Below, piece after piece: positions 6,983 to 13,479 of a DNA stretch of 21,089 nucleotides (its first letter is position 1; each line of letters starts with the position of its first letter). A program made the translations under genes and the position numbers. Under the pieces are notes generated by a model. The model ran no database searches, was not told the DNA's origin, and saw only the letters and a list, made by a program, of their open reading frames with translations. The DNA is taken from positions 1-21,089 of the forward strand of contig UROS01000018.1 in assembly GCA_900549445.1 (NCBI GenBank), in the 5' to 3' direction. The stretch is from an uncultured Porphyromonadaceae bacterium. GTDB taxonomy: Bacteria > Bacteroidota > Bacteroidia > Bacteroidales > Muribaculaceae.

Positions 6983-8188
6983 TCAAAAGTCGAGTCCGAG
7001 AATCTCTTCCGGTGCCTGTGTGATACATTCAACCCGGTCGGAATGAACCACGTATGTATTTTCGATTCCGGCTGCCCCCACATGAGGGATCACGAATTTC
7101 GGTTCGAGTGCTATCACGTTGCCCTCGGCTATTATGTCGCGGCTGCGCGGCGCTATGACAGGCAATTCGTTGATTTCTATTCCTACGCCGTGGCCTATGA
7201 AACCGGCATGCTGGCGATGCCCCATGAAATATTCGTGAAGATTCTCCTCCCTGGCTATCTCAACCGCCCTTTCATAAAGAGCTTTGGCTTCAGCTCCCGG
7301 ACGCATCATGGCCGTAAGCTCGCGGTGGATTCTTATGGAGCACTCCTGAGCCTTGCGTGCGAGCGGATTAACGCTTTCGAGAGCGTAGACTCTCGTCATG
7401 TCGGTCATATAGCCGGTATAGTTGCCGTTCATGTCGATCATCACCGTTTCACCGGGCTTTATTTCCTCGCCATCGGCACCTACCGGAAGAGAGGGGTCAA
7501 GGCCCGCACCTCCCATGGCGAAATCGTAAGGCGACGGAGCATCCGCATTCTCTCCCACCAGTACGTTGCCCATATAAAGTTCCATCGAGTCGCCGCTGAT
7601 GCGGAACTGCCCGAGGCACCCTTCCAGACGGCTCACGCGCTCTATTTCAACCTGCAGTTCGATATCGGTCATGCCCGGACGCCATAGGTGGGGAATACGG
7701 CTGTAGACGTGAACCTGTTTCACCCCCGAGGCGCGTAGCATTTCAATTTCCGCAGGAGTTTTCACCGAGCGGACAGCCCGCATGAGAGGTGATGCATTTT
7801 TGAGTTCCGACTGGGGAAAAATGCTTTTCAGACGCATTATACGCGAATAGTTCGTTACGTCGAGTTCCATCCCTACGGTTTCAGGCACGTTGAGTCCTAT
7901 CGTCTCGGCCATTTCTTCGGGTTTACGGATGTATACCACACCGTCGCCCTTGAGTTCGACCGGACGACGCACAAAGAAAATCGGCTCACCGCGCTGCGAT
8001 ACGTAGACCATCCCGTCGAATACCCTTCCGGTGAGATAATACATATTGGCATTGTCGGTGACCAAAACGGCGCTGACGCCGGCACCCTCCATTGCAGAGC
8101 GCACCTTGCCGAGGCGCGTCTGCAGCTCATCATGGGTCAGGAGCACTAACCGGTTCTCGTCGACCCCTTTCATTTTTCCGTAGTTCAT
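6983..8188 (-). CDS. M24-family metallopeptidase, Xaa-Pro aminopeptidase/dipeptidase type
   Basis: A 401-residue cytoplasmic peptidase with the two-domain layout of creatinase/aminopeptidase P enzymes, which cleave N-terminal residues before proline or Xaa-Pro dipeptides. The N-terminal creatinase-like domain runs to about residue 150 (AVLVTDNANMYYLTG motif, FVRRPVE). The pita-bread catalytic domain has all five metal ligands in order: D252 (VMIDMNG), D263 (YMTDMTR), H333 (IGHGVGIEINE), E362 (IALEPKF) and E376 (GIENTYVV). No signal peptide is present. ATG at 8188 lies 9 bases from a perfect -7 box; ATG 15 bases further in (residue 6) is an alternative. It is the first gene of a six-gene operon. 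The exact substrate cannot be read from sequence. Confidence 0.9.
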   Translation of the reverse strand: MNYGKMKGVDENRLVLLTHDELQTRLGKVRSAMEGAGVSAVLVTDNANMYYLTGRVFDGMVYVSQRGEPIFFVRRPVELKGDGVVYIRKPEEMAETIGLNVPETVGMELDVTNYSRIMRLKSIFPQSELKNASPLMRAVRSVKTPAEIEMLRASGVKQVHVYSRIPHLWRPGMTDIELQVEIERVSRLEGCLGQFRISGDSMELYMGNVLVGENADAPSPYDFAMGGAGLDPSLPVGADGEEIKPGETVMIDMNGNYTGYMTDMTRVYALESVNPLARKAQECSIRIHRELTAMMRPGAEAKALYERAVEIAREENLHEYFMGHRQHAGFIGHGVGIEINELPVIAPRSRDIIAEGNVIALEPKFVIPHVGAAGIENTYVVHSDRVECITQAPEEILGLDF

Positions 8189-8196
8189 TTGAAATG

Positions 8197-8204
8197 CAAA
8201 GTTA
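8197..8204 (-). promoter_or_regulatory. -7 box of the peptidase-cca-queDE operon promoter
   Basis: Read on the minus strand this is TAACTTTG, an exact match to the Bacteroidetes -7 consensus TAnnTTTG, ending 9 bases before the peptidase ATG. The untranslated leader would therefore be very short. A TTTC at 8227-8230 (plus-strand gaaa) is the nearest candidate -33 element, 22 bases away, and is weak. Confidence 0.6.
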
Positions 8205-8386
8205 CGATTTTTTTAGAATAAACGCGGAAAGAGGTGGCAATGTTGAGAAAACCCGGGTGTTCTTCGGTTCATGACGGGGTATCAGCAACAACCGGTTGAA
8301 GAGTTTAAATATCCGCCGGGAGTAGTGATAGGGTGCTGGCTGATATTATGGCTTAACAGTTGCTCTAAGCGGCCTCTAAACTTTTT

Positions 8387-8581
8387 CTAAGAATATAAAA
8401 TCAAGAGAGCAGTTCCGCAAATCGCTAAACTTACGAGAAGAATAATAATCCTGAACTTTTGGGCATATTCTTCGTTAGCAAACTTGCTCTTGGGATTTCG
8501 TGCTTGCTTGATTGCATACAATCGTCCAAGAGGGATTAAAAGCATACCGATTGTACAAATTACTATAGCCAATATAACCAT
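8387..8581 (-). CDS. Small two-helix membrane protein, unknown function
   Basis: I do not recognise this 64-residue protein. It has two hydrophobic segments, residues 1-22 (VILAIVICTIGMLLIPLGRL) and about 45-63 (IIILLVSLAICGTALLILY). They are separated by a strongly basic hydrophilic loop (IKQARNPKSKFANEEYAQKF), which predicts both ends outside and the loop in the cytoplasm. Base composition is more AT-rich than in neighbouring genes, and the surrounding intergenic DNA is also AT-rich. A possible -7 box on the minus strand, TACTTGTG (8607-8614), lies 26 bases before the ATG. The clear membrane pattern and regular loop make it a likely real gene, but there is no homology argument. Confidence 0.55.
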   Translation of the reverse strand: MVILAIVICTIGMLLIPLGRLYAIKQARNPKSKFANEEYAQKFRIIILLVSLAICGTALLILYS

Positions 8582-8669
8582 AACCGCAATATTTATTCAT
8601 TAAAAACACAAGTAATAGTGACTAAGTTTTTGTTGAAGTCTTCAATCTGCAACTAAAGGGCGGATCGCG

Positions 8670-9011
8670 TCACTTGCGGGAAGCTCTTTCGGCCCGTTTC
8701 AGATAGTCGGCGGCTTTTTCCTCTGCGTTTGCGGCATAGCGGAGCTGGGTCTCATAGTCGTCCATAGCCTTGCGTGCACTCCGCTGATAGTCTTTAGCCC
8801 GGTCAATGTTGCCTTTTTTCGTGTAGTAGGCTGCTTCGCGCTGATAACTCTCCGCCTTTTTCAGATAATAGGCCGCTTCGCGCCGGTAGCTGTCGGCCTT
8901 TTTCTGATAATATTCGGCCTCACGGATGTAGCGGGCGGCGTCGTCGGCGAATGTCTGCAGGGGCGCGCCCGCGCTCAGCATCAACAATAAAAAAACTATA
9001 ATATTCCGCAT
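8670..9011 (-). CDS. Secreted tyrosine-rich heptad-repeat (coiled-coil) protein, unknown function
   Basis: This 113-residue protein has a clear signal peptide (MRNIIVFLLLMLSAGAP..., cleavage likely near TFADD). After it comes an almost purely helical repeat of seven residues in 14-residue pairs: EAEYYQKKADSYRR, EAAYYLKKAESYQR and EAAYYTKKGNIDRA. The pattern decays into KDYQRSARKAMDDYETQLRY and AANAEEKAADYLKRAERASRK. Tyrosine pairs recur at the same heptad positions and Lys/Arg and Glu alternate, so a charged coiled coil or long amphipathic helix in the periplasm is predicted. No lipobox cysteine follows the signal, and the mature chain has no cysteine. It starts 11 bases after the stop of the upstream acidic protein, so the two probably share a transcript. 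The family is not recognised. Confidence 0.75.
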   Translation of the reverse strand: MRNIIVFLLLMLSAGAPLQTFADDAARYIREAEYYQKKADSYRREAAYYLKKAESYQREAAYYTKKGNIDRAKDYQRSARKAMDDYETQLRYAANAEEKAADYLKRAERASRK

Positions 9012-9022
9012 ACAGTAAGAGA

Positions 9023-9424
9023 TTATTTCAAGTTTTCAAGACAATACTTAATTTTACTCCTCAGCCAGCCGTCATAATCGTTTTCGGCGATTTCGTCATA
9101 TTGTTTTTCCAGTTCGGGAGTTCCGAACTTCTCGGGATGCTCGCTGTGCATTTTCCTAAGTACATGCCAGTCGCGCCAGCGAAGAAATACGTTGGCTGAA
9201 AACATGTTGAGCCACAGCGGTGTATCCTCGTCAAATCTGCTGTCGCAGAGATCAATGAACTCCCTTGCCACGGCTGAAAAGGTTTCATAAAACTCATCAT
9301 ACGAAATACGGCCGGCATAGATGTCGGCGAGCGCCTTTGCCGCTTTTGCCTCTACGTCGGAGTATTTTGTGTGCCTGCCTCTTCTGTTTTCGCCAAAGAG
9401 GTCATCAAGATAATCATAGCTCAT
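9023..9424 (-). CDS. Conserved-looking acidic cytoplasmic protein, unknown function
   Basis: A 133-residue soluble protein with no signal peptide or membrane segment, rich in Asp, Glu, Tyr and Trp. It opens MSYDYLDDLFGENRRGRHTKYSD and is predicted mostly helical. Visible features are an ISYDEFYETFSAVAREFIDLCD helix, a tryptophan cluster (PLWLNMFSANVFLRWRDWHVL) and a final segment ending in YDGWLRSKIKYCLENLK. I do not recognise a family. Reading-frame quality and the neat fit between a divergent promoter region and the downstream heptad-repeat gene (11 bases away) support it as real. It is divergently arranged from the K+/H+ antiporter gene with about 100 bases between the starts. Confidence 0.7.
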   Translation of the reverse strand: MSYDYLDDLFGENRRGRHTKYSDVEAKAAKALADIYAGRISYDEFYETFSAVAREFIDLCDSRFDEDTPLWLNMFSANVFLRWRDWHVLRKMHSEHPEKFGTPELEKQYDEIAENDYDGWLRSKIKYCLENLK

Positions 9425-9442
9425 ATTATTGCAATTTGATTG

Positions 9443-9473
9443 CTAATATACGGATTTTTTCACACACAGCAAC
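9443..9473 (-). promoter_or_regulatory. Possible promoter for the minus-strand pair 9424-8670
   Basis: On the minus strand TATATTAG (9450 to 9443) matches seven of eight -7 consensus positions. A GTTG (9473 to 9470) lies exactly 19 bases upstream, where the -33 TTTG box is expected. The predicted leader to the ATG at 9424 is only about a dozen bases. Confidence 0.4.
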
Positions 9474-9484
9474 CTTTTTTGTAG

Positions 9485-9492
9485 TAACTTTG
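9485..9492 (+). promoter_or_regulatory. -7 box of the K+/H+ antiporter promoter
   Basis: TAACTTTG is an exact TAnnTTTG match ending 31 bases before the antiporter ATG at 9524. No convincing -33 TTTG occurs 19-21 bases upstream. It overlaps the upstream side of the divergent promoter, so the two units may influence one another. Confidence 0.55.
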
Positions 9493-9523
9493 TTGCAGAA
9501 AAGTAACCTCTATTGAATCTGCA

Positions 9524-11017
9524 ATGAATCTACCTCCAGGCGAAAGTATACTTCTGTTCGGCTCCATACTGCTTATAGCCGGCGTTTTAATCGGCAAAAC
9601 CGGCTACCGCACCGGCTTGCCGCTCCTGCTGATTTTCCTCCTCGTAGGCATGGGCTTCGGCACCGACGGTCTCGGTATTCAGTTCAGCAACATGGAAAAT
9701 GCCCAGTTCATAGGCATGGTTGCTCTCTGCGTAATTCTTTTCTCGGGCGGCATGTCTACCTCCCTCTCGTCAATTCGCCCGGTTATTGCACCCGGGCTTG
9801 TACTGTCGACCGCCGGAGTGCTTCTTACTGCCTTTCTTACAGGAATTTTCATATTCTGGCTGTCGGGGATGCCGTGGACCAACATTCATTTCGCATTCAT
9901 ACCGTCACTGCTGCTCGCTGCCACAATGTCGTCGACAGATTCGGCTTCGGTGTTCGGCATTTTAGGGTCGCAGCGGGTAGGGCTCAGACACAACCTGCGC
10001 CCTATGCTCGAACTCGAAAGCGGTTCAAACGACCCGATGGCCTATATGCTCACTATAATCCTCATTGAAGCCATTACTCTCGACGGATCACTGGCGGCGT
10101 CTACACTCATTCTTCAGCTTGTGATGCAGTTCGGTGCCGGTGCTGCGGGCGGACTGGGCATGGGCTTCTTCACCAGATGGATTTCGGCAGTATACCGCCG
10201 TCTCGGAGGCGGTTCCGCTACGGAAGACAGCGGACAAGCCACCGCGATGCTCTCGATTCTCATCATTGGCTCCGTGTTTCTGTGCTACACCGCCACCACG
10301 GCGATTGGCGGCAACGGCTACCTCGCCGTCTACATCTGCGGCATAGTGCTCGGCAACTCTAAATTGCCCTATAAAAAGAGTATCACCAAATTTATGGACG
10401 GCCTGACGTGGTTGGCGCAGATTGTGGTGTTCCTCATGCTCGGGCTGCTCGTAAACCCTCACGAGATGCTGTCGGTTGCGGCAGTGTCGTTCCTCATCGG
10501 CATATTCATGATGGTTGCGGGGCGTCCGCTGAGTGTATTTCTCTGTCTGTTGCCGTTCCGGAAAATCAACCTTCGCACCAAAGCGTTCGTATCGTGGGTA
10601 GGGCTTCGCGGAGCCGTGCCAATTATATTCGCCACCTATCCGGTCGTGGCCGATGTTCCGGGTGCATCGCAGATTTTCAACATCGTATTCTTTGTAACCC
10701 TGCTTTCACTTACAATCCAGGGCACGACGGTTATCCGCTCTGCAAGGTGGCTCGGACTGGTCGACACAAAGTCTGAGAATGACGATGATTTCGGCGTAGA
10801 ACTCGCCGATGATCATCCTACCGCCCTTCAGACATACGTTCTGACCGAAACGGATCTTGAAAAAGGCAGCACACTGCGCGACATCACGCTCCCCCGTGGA
10901 GGTCTCGTTATGATGATACGCCGCGACGGGCGCTATATCGTTCCTAACGGCAAGCGTACACTTCGCCCCGGCGACCATCTGCTCATTATCTCCGAAGAGA
11001 ATCCTCCGATAAAATAA
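9524..11017 (+). CDS. K+/H+ (cation/proton) antiporter, CPA1 CvrA/NhaP2 type with C-terminal RCK_C domain
   Basis: A 497-residue inner membrane antiporter expected to exchange K+ (or Na+) for protons and so control cell volume, osmotic balance and pH. Residues 1-385 hold about a dozen hydrophobic helices. The signature transport motifs of the NhaP2 group are present: SSTDSASVFGILG (D139), then ELESGSNDPMAYM (N169-D170), and later the VSWVGLRGAVPIIFAT element typical of CPA1 proteins. After a hydrophilic linker (about 385-410, acidic NDDDFGVELADDH) comes a TrkA-C/RCK_C-like regulatory domain, visible as GSTLRDITLPRGGLVMMIRR and NGKRTLRPGDHLLIISEE. E. coli CvrA carries a further C-terminal CorC/HlyC-type domain that is absent here, which explains the shorter length. 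It appears to be a single-gene unit. Confidence 0.92.
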   Translation: MNLPPGESILLFGSILLIAGVLIGKTGYRTGLPLLLIFLLVGMGFGTDGLGIQFSNMENAQFIGMVALCVILFSGGMSTSLSSIRPVIAPGLVLSTAGVLLTAFLTGIFIFWLSGMPWTNIHFAFIPSLLLAATMSSTDSASVFGILGSQRVGLRHNLRPMLELESGSNDPMAYMLTIILIEAITLDGSLAASTLILQLVMQFGAGAAGGLGMGFFTRWISAVYRRLGGGSATEDSGQATAMLSILIIGSVFLCYTATTAIGGNGYLAVYICGIVLGNSKLPYKKSITKFMDGLTWLAQIVVFLMLGLLVNPHEMLSVAAVSFLIGIFMMVAGRPLSVFLCLLPFRKINLRTKAFVSWVGLRGAVPIIFATYPVVADVPGASQIFNIVFFVTLLSLTIQGTTVIRSARWLGLVDTKSENDDDFGVELADDHPTALQTYVLTETDLEKGSTLRDITLPRGGLVMMIRRDGRYIVPNGKRTLRPGDHLLIISEENPPIK

Positions 11018-11078
11018 GAGGTTGTTTAAGCGCTGAAAAAGATTCCCGTATTATGTCGGTGAAATCGCGATTTATGCG

Positions 11079-11086
11079 TACCTTTG
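11079..11086 (+). promoter_or_regulatory. -7 box of the hydrolase-MurF-like-ddl-ispE operon promoter
   Basis: TACCTTTG matches TAnnTTTG exactly and ends 21 bases before the chosen ATG at 11108. This also argues that the in-frame TTG at 11084, which lies inside the box, is not the translation start. No clear -33 element is visible upstream. Confidence 0.6.
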
Positions 11087-11107
11087 CAAGTCAAAATAAC
11101 CCGACGA

Positions 11108-11875
11108 ATGGATAATAACCTGCAAATAAACGGAGTAAAATTCCATTATACCGACAATGGAGAGGGCGCCCGCATAATCGTGCTGATGCACGGCTGGGGG
11201 TGCAACCATTCCACCCTCGCCTCGATCGAGCGTACGGCTCTCGGCGAAGGCTACCGTGTAATCAACCTCGATTTTCCCGGCTTCGGCGAATCGGGAGAAC
11301 CGACAACAGTTTGGGGTATAGAGGATTATACCGCTGCCACGGAGAAATTGCTCAAAGAACTCGGAGTCAGCAACCCGGTTATGCTCGGACACTCGTTCGG
11401 AGGACGTGTGGGCATACTTTATGCCTCTCGCAATGCAGTAAACAAACTCATACTCGTCGACGCCGCCGGAGTAAAGCCTAAACGGTCTTTCTCGTATTAC
11501 CGCAAGGTGTATACTTTCAAAGCCTTCAAGCTCATTCTCCGCACACTCATGGGAAAAGAGAAATCATCCGCGATAATCGACCGCATGCGCGGCAAAAACG
11601 GTTCGGCCGACTACGCCGCCGCCTCCCCCATGATGCGTCAGGTACTCTCCAAGGTCGTGAATGAAGACCTTTGCCACGCCATGCCCTCTATAAAAGCTCC
11701 GACACTTCTCATCTGGGGCGAAAACGACACGGCCACCCCGCTGGCCGACGCCAAAAAGATGGAAAAGCTCATATCCGGCGCCGGACTCGTATCGTTCCCC
11801 GGCTGCGGTCACTACAGTTTTCTCGATAATCCCCGGCAATTTCAAGCTGTACTCCAATCATTTCTGAATTCATAA
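11108..11875 (+). CDS. Alpha/beta-fold hydrolase
   Basis: This 255-residue protein is a single-domain alpha/beta hydrolase with a complete triad. The nucleophile elbow is LGHSFGGR with S96, the acid is the Asp of LLIWGENDTATPL, and the histidine is in FPGCGHYSFLDNP near the C-terminus. The oxyanion loop is LMHGWGCNHS (H29-G30), and a helical cap is inserted after VDAAGVKPKRSF. There is no signal peptide. The open frame reaches back to TTG 11084, but ATG 11108 is preferred because it gives the family's first strand and sits at a normal distance from the promoter box. It is the first gene of the operon, 7 bases before the MurF-like ligase and upstream of ddl. The reaction is unknown; esterase, thioesterase or C-C hydrolase are all possible. 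Its place suggests work on a cell-wall precursor or a by-product, which is inference. Confidence 0.88.
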   Translation: MDNNLQINGVKFHYTDNGEGARIIVLMHGWGCNHSTLASIERTALGEGYRVINLDFPGFGESGEPTTVWGIEDYTAATEKLLKELGVSNPVMLGHSFGGRVGILYASRNAVNKLILVDAAGVKPKRSFSYYRKVYTFKAFKLILRTLMGKEKSSAIIDRMRGKNGSADYAAASPMMRQVLSKVVNEDLCHAMPSIKAPTLLIWGENDTATPLADAKKMEKLISGAGLVSFPGCGHYSFLDNPRQFQAVLQSFLNS

Positions 11876-11882
11876 TACCTGT

Positions 11883-13466
11883 ATGTTCTGGCTATTTCTT
11901 ATCAGTGCAATCGCCGCTACACTATGTGCGGCATTCGAATTCCGCCGCGATCTGATGATGCTGCAACAGAATTCGTACCGCAACGACCGCTACCGCCGTT
12001 GGCTCGACACTTCGGCCGACACAACCACGGTGATGCGCCTCGTTTCGATGGCGGTTGTGCTCGCTTCATTTTCAACACTCTCCGTGCCGGTTGTTGGCGC
12101 TGTACTGATTCTCGCCACAAGCGTAACCAATATAATATGGCTGTCCACGCGAAAATACAAAAAGCCTTTGGTCTGGACTCCGCGCGCACGCCGCATTTAC
12201 GGAGTGATGTCGTTTTTAGGTCTGATTGCAATCATTGCACCATATTTCATTCTCCGCGGCTCGGAAGAGAGTCTTGAGGTCATGGCGGCCGTGGCACTCG
12301 CCGTTTACTGCCTCTCCCACGTGTTCACCCTCGCAGCCAACTGGCTGCTCAAACCTGTTGAGAAGCACATCAACGCGCGCTACTACCGGGAGGCGAGCGA
12401 GATTCTCGCCTCGATGCCCGATCTGAAAATTATCGGCGTGACCGGAAGCTATGGCAAAACAAGCACCAAACATTATCTCAACCGCATACTCGCCGAGAAA
12501 TTCGACGTGATGATGACTCCCGGAAGCTACAACACTACTATGGGTGTAATCCGCACCATCCGCGAGTATCTCAAGCCCTATAACGAAGTGTTTATCGTAG
12601 AGATGGGTGCGAAGCAGCCGGGCGACATAAAGGAGATATGCGACCTCGTACACCCCTCCGCCGGTATCGTAACCGCAGTTGGCGAGCAGCATCTCGAGTC
12701 GTTCAGGACAATTGAAAACGTGCAGCACACAAAGTTCGAACTGGTCGACGCCCTCCCCTCCGACGGACTCGCCGTGGTCAACAACGACTTTCCTTATTCC
12801 GCCAACCGCAAGGTCGACAATGTGGAGTGTCTGCGCTACGGCGTCAGCAACCCCGACGGAGCAGACTATACCGCAACCGACATCACCTACTCCCCTTCCG
12901 GCACCTCATTCACGCTCCGCTGCCCGGGCGATGACAGCCACAACTTCCACACCCGGCTCGTAGGTGAATGCAACGTCTCAAACCTCCTTGCCGCCATTAT
13001 CGTCGCAATGAAGCTGGGCGTGCCTGCGGAAAAGATACGTTATGCGGTGGAGAAAATCGAGCAGGTCGAGCACCGGCTCAACATGAAGCGTACTCCTGGC
13101 GGCGTGACCATCATCGACGACGCCTTCAACTCAAATCCCACCGGTTCGGCCATGGCTCTCGACGTGCTCGCGTCTATGAAAGGAGGGCGCCGTATCGTCG
13201 TTACCCCGGGTATGGTTGAACTCGGCGACCGCCAGGAGGAACTCAACGGGCAGTTCGGCAAGAAAATATCCCGCTCTGCCGACATTGCCATAATCGTCAA
13301 CGCCTACAACCGCGAGGCTATAACCGAAGGCATCCGCAAGGGAGCGGGAAGCGTTGAGGTTCACACTGTCGACACTTTCTCCGACGCCCAGCGGCTGCTT
13401 GCAACAATACTTCGCTCCGGCGACACAATTCTTTACGAAAACGATCTTCCCGACACTTTCAAATAA
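11883..13466 (+). CDS. Membrane-anchored Mur ligase family protein (MurF-like)
   Basis: A 527-residue ATP-dependent ligase resembling MurF, which joins D-Ala-D-Ala to UDP-MurNAc-tripeptide. Residues 1-160 hold about five hydrophobic helices (near 2-19, 50-67, 70-87, 104-124, 131-155) where canonical MurF has its UDP-substrate-binding domain. The central ATPase domain follows: P-loop GVTGSYGKTSTKH (185-197), SYNTTMGV, IVEMGAKQPGDIKEI, GEQHLESF, and QHTKFELVDAL whose Lys aligns with the carbamylated lysine of Mur ligases. The C-terminal Rossmann domain has VEHRLNMKRTPGGVTIIDDA, FNSNPTGSAMALDVLA and VVTPGMVELGDR. The end (TILYENDLPDTFK) is shorter than E. coli MurF and lacks its KGSR motif. It lies 7 bases after the hydrolase and 13 before ddl, so a link to D-Ala-D-Ala is very likely. 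Whether it is the cell's main MurF or a paralogue acting on another, perhaps membrane-bound, acceptor cannot be told. Confidence 0.85.
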   Translation: MFWLFLISAIAATLCAAFEFRRDLMMLQQNSYRNDRYRRWLDTSADTTTVMRLVSMAVVLASFSTLSVPVVGAVLILATSVTNIIWLSTRKYKKPLVWTPRARRIYGVMSFLGLIAIIAPYFILRGSEESLEVMAAVALAVYCLSHVFTLAANWLLKPVEKHINARYYREASEILASMPDLKIIGVTGSYGKTSTKHYLNRILAEKFDVMMTPGSYNTTMGVIRTIREYLKPYNEVFIVEMGAKQPGDIKEICDLVHPSAGIVTAVGEQHLESFRTIENVQHTKFELVDALPSDGLAVVNNDFPYSANRKVDNVECLRYGVSNPDGADYTATDITYSPSGTSFTLRCPGDDSHNFHTRLVGECNVSNLLAAIIVAMKLGVPAEKIRYAVEKIEQVEHRLNMKRTPGGVTIIDDAFNSNPTGSAMALDVLASMKGGRRIVVTPGMVELGDRQEELNGQFGKKISRSADIAIIVNAYNREAITEGIRKGAGSVEVHTVDTFSDAQRLLATILRSGDTILYENDLPDTFK

Positions 13467-13479
13467 CTCTGACATAAAG

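Noticed and set aside
8280..8345. TATCAGC/GCTGATA inverted repeat in the gap downstream of the small membrane gene
   Set aside because: Seven-base arms with a 52-base loop in AT-rich DNA are expected by chance, and no tRNA, ncRNA or riboswitch shape could be supported in this 198-base gap.
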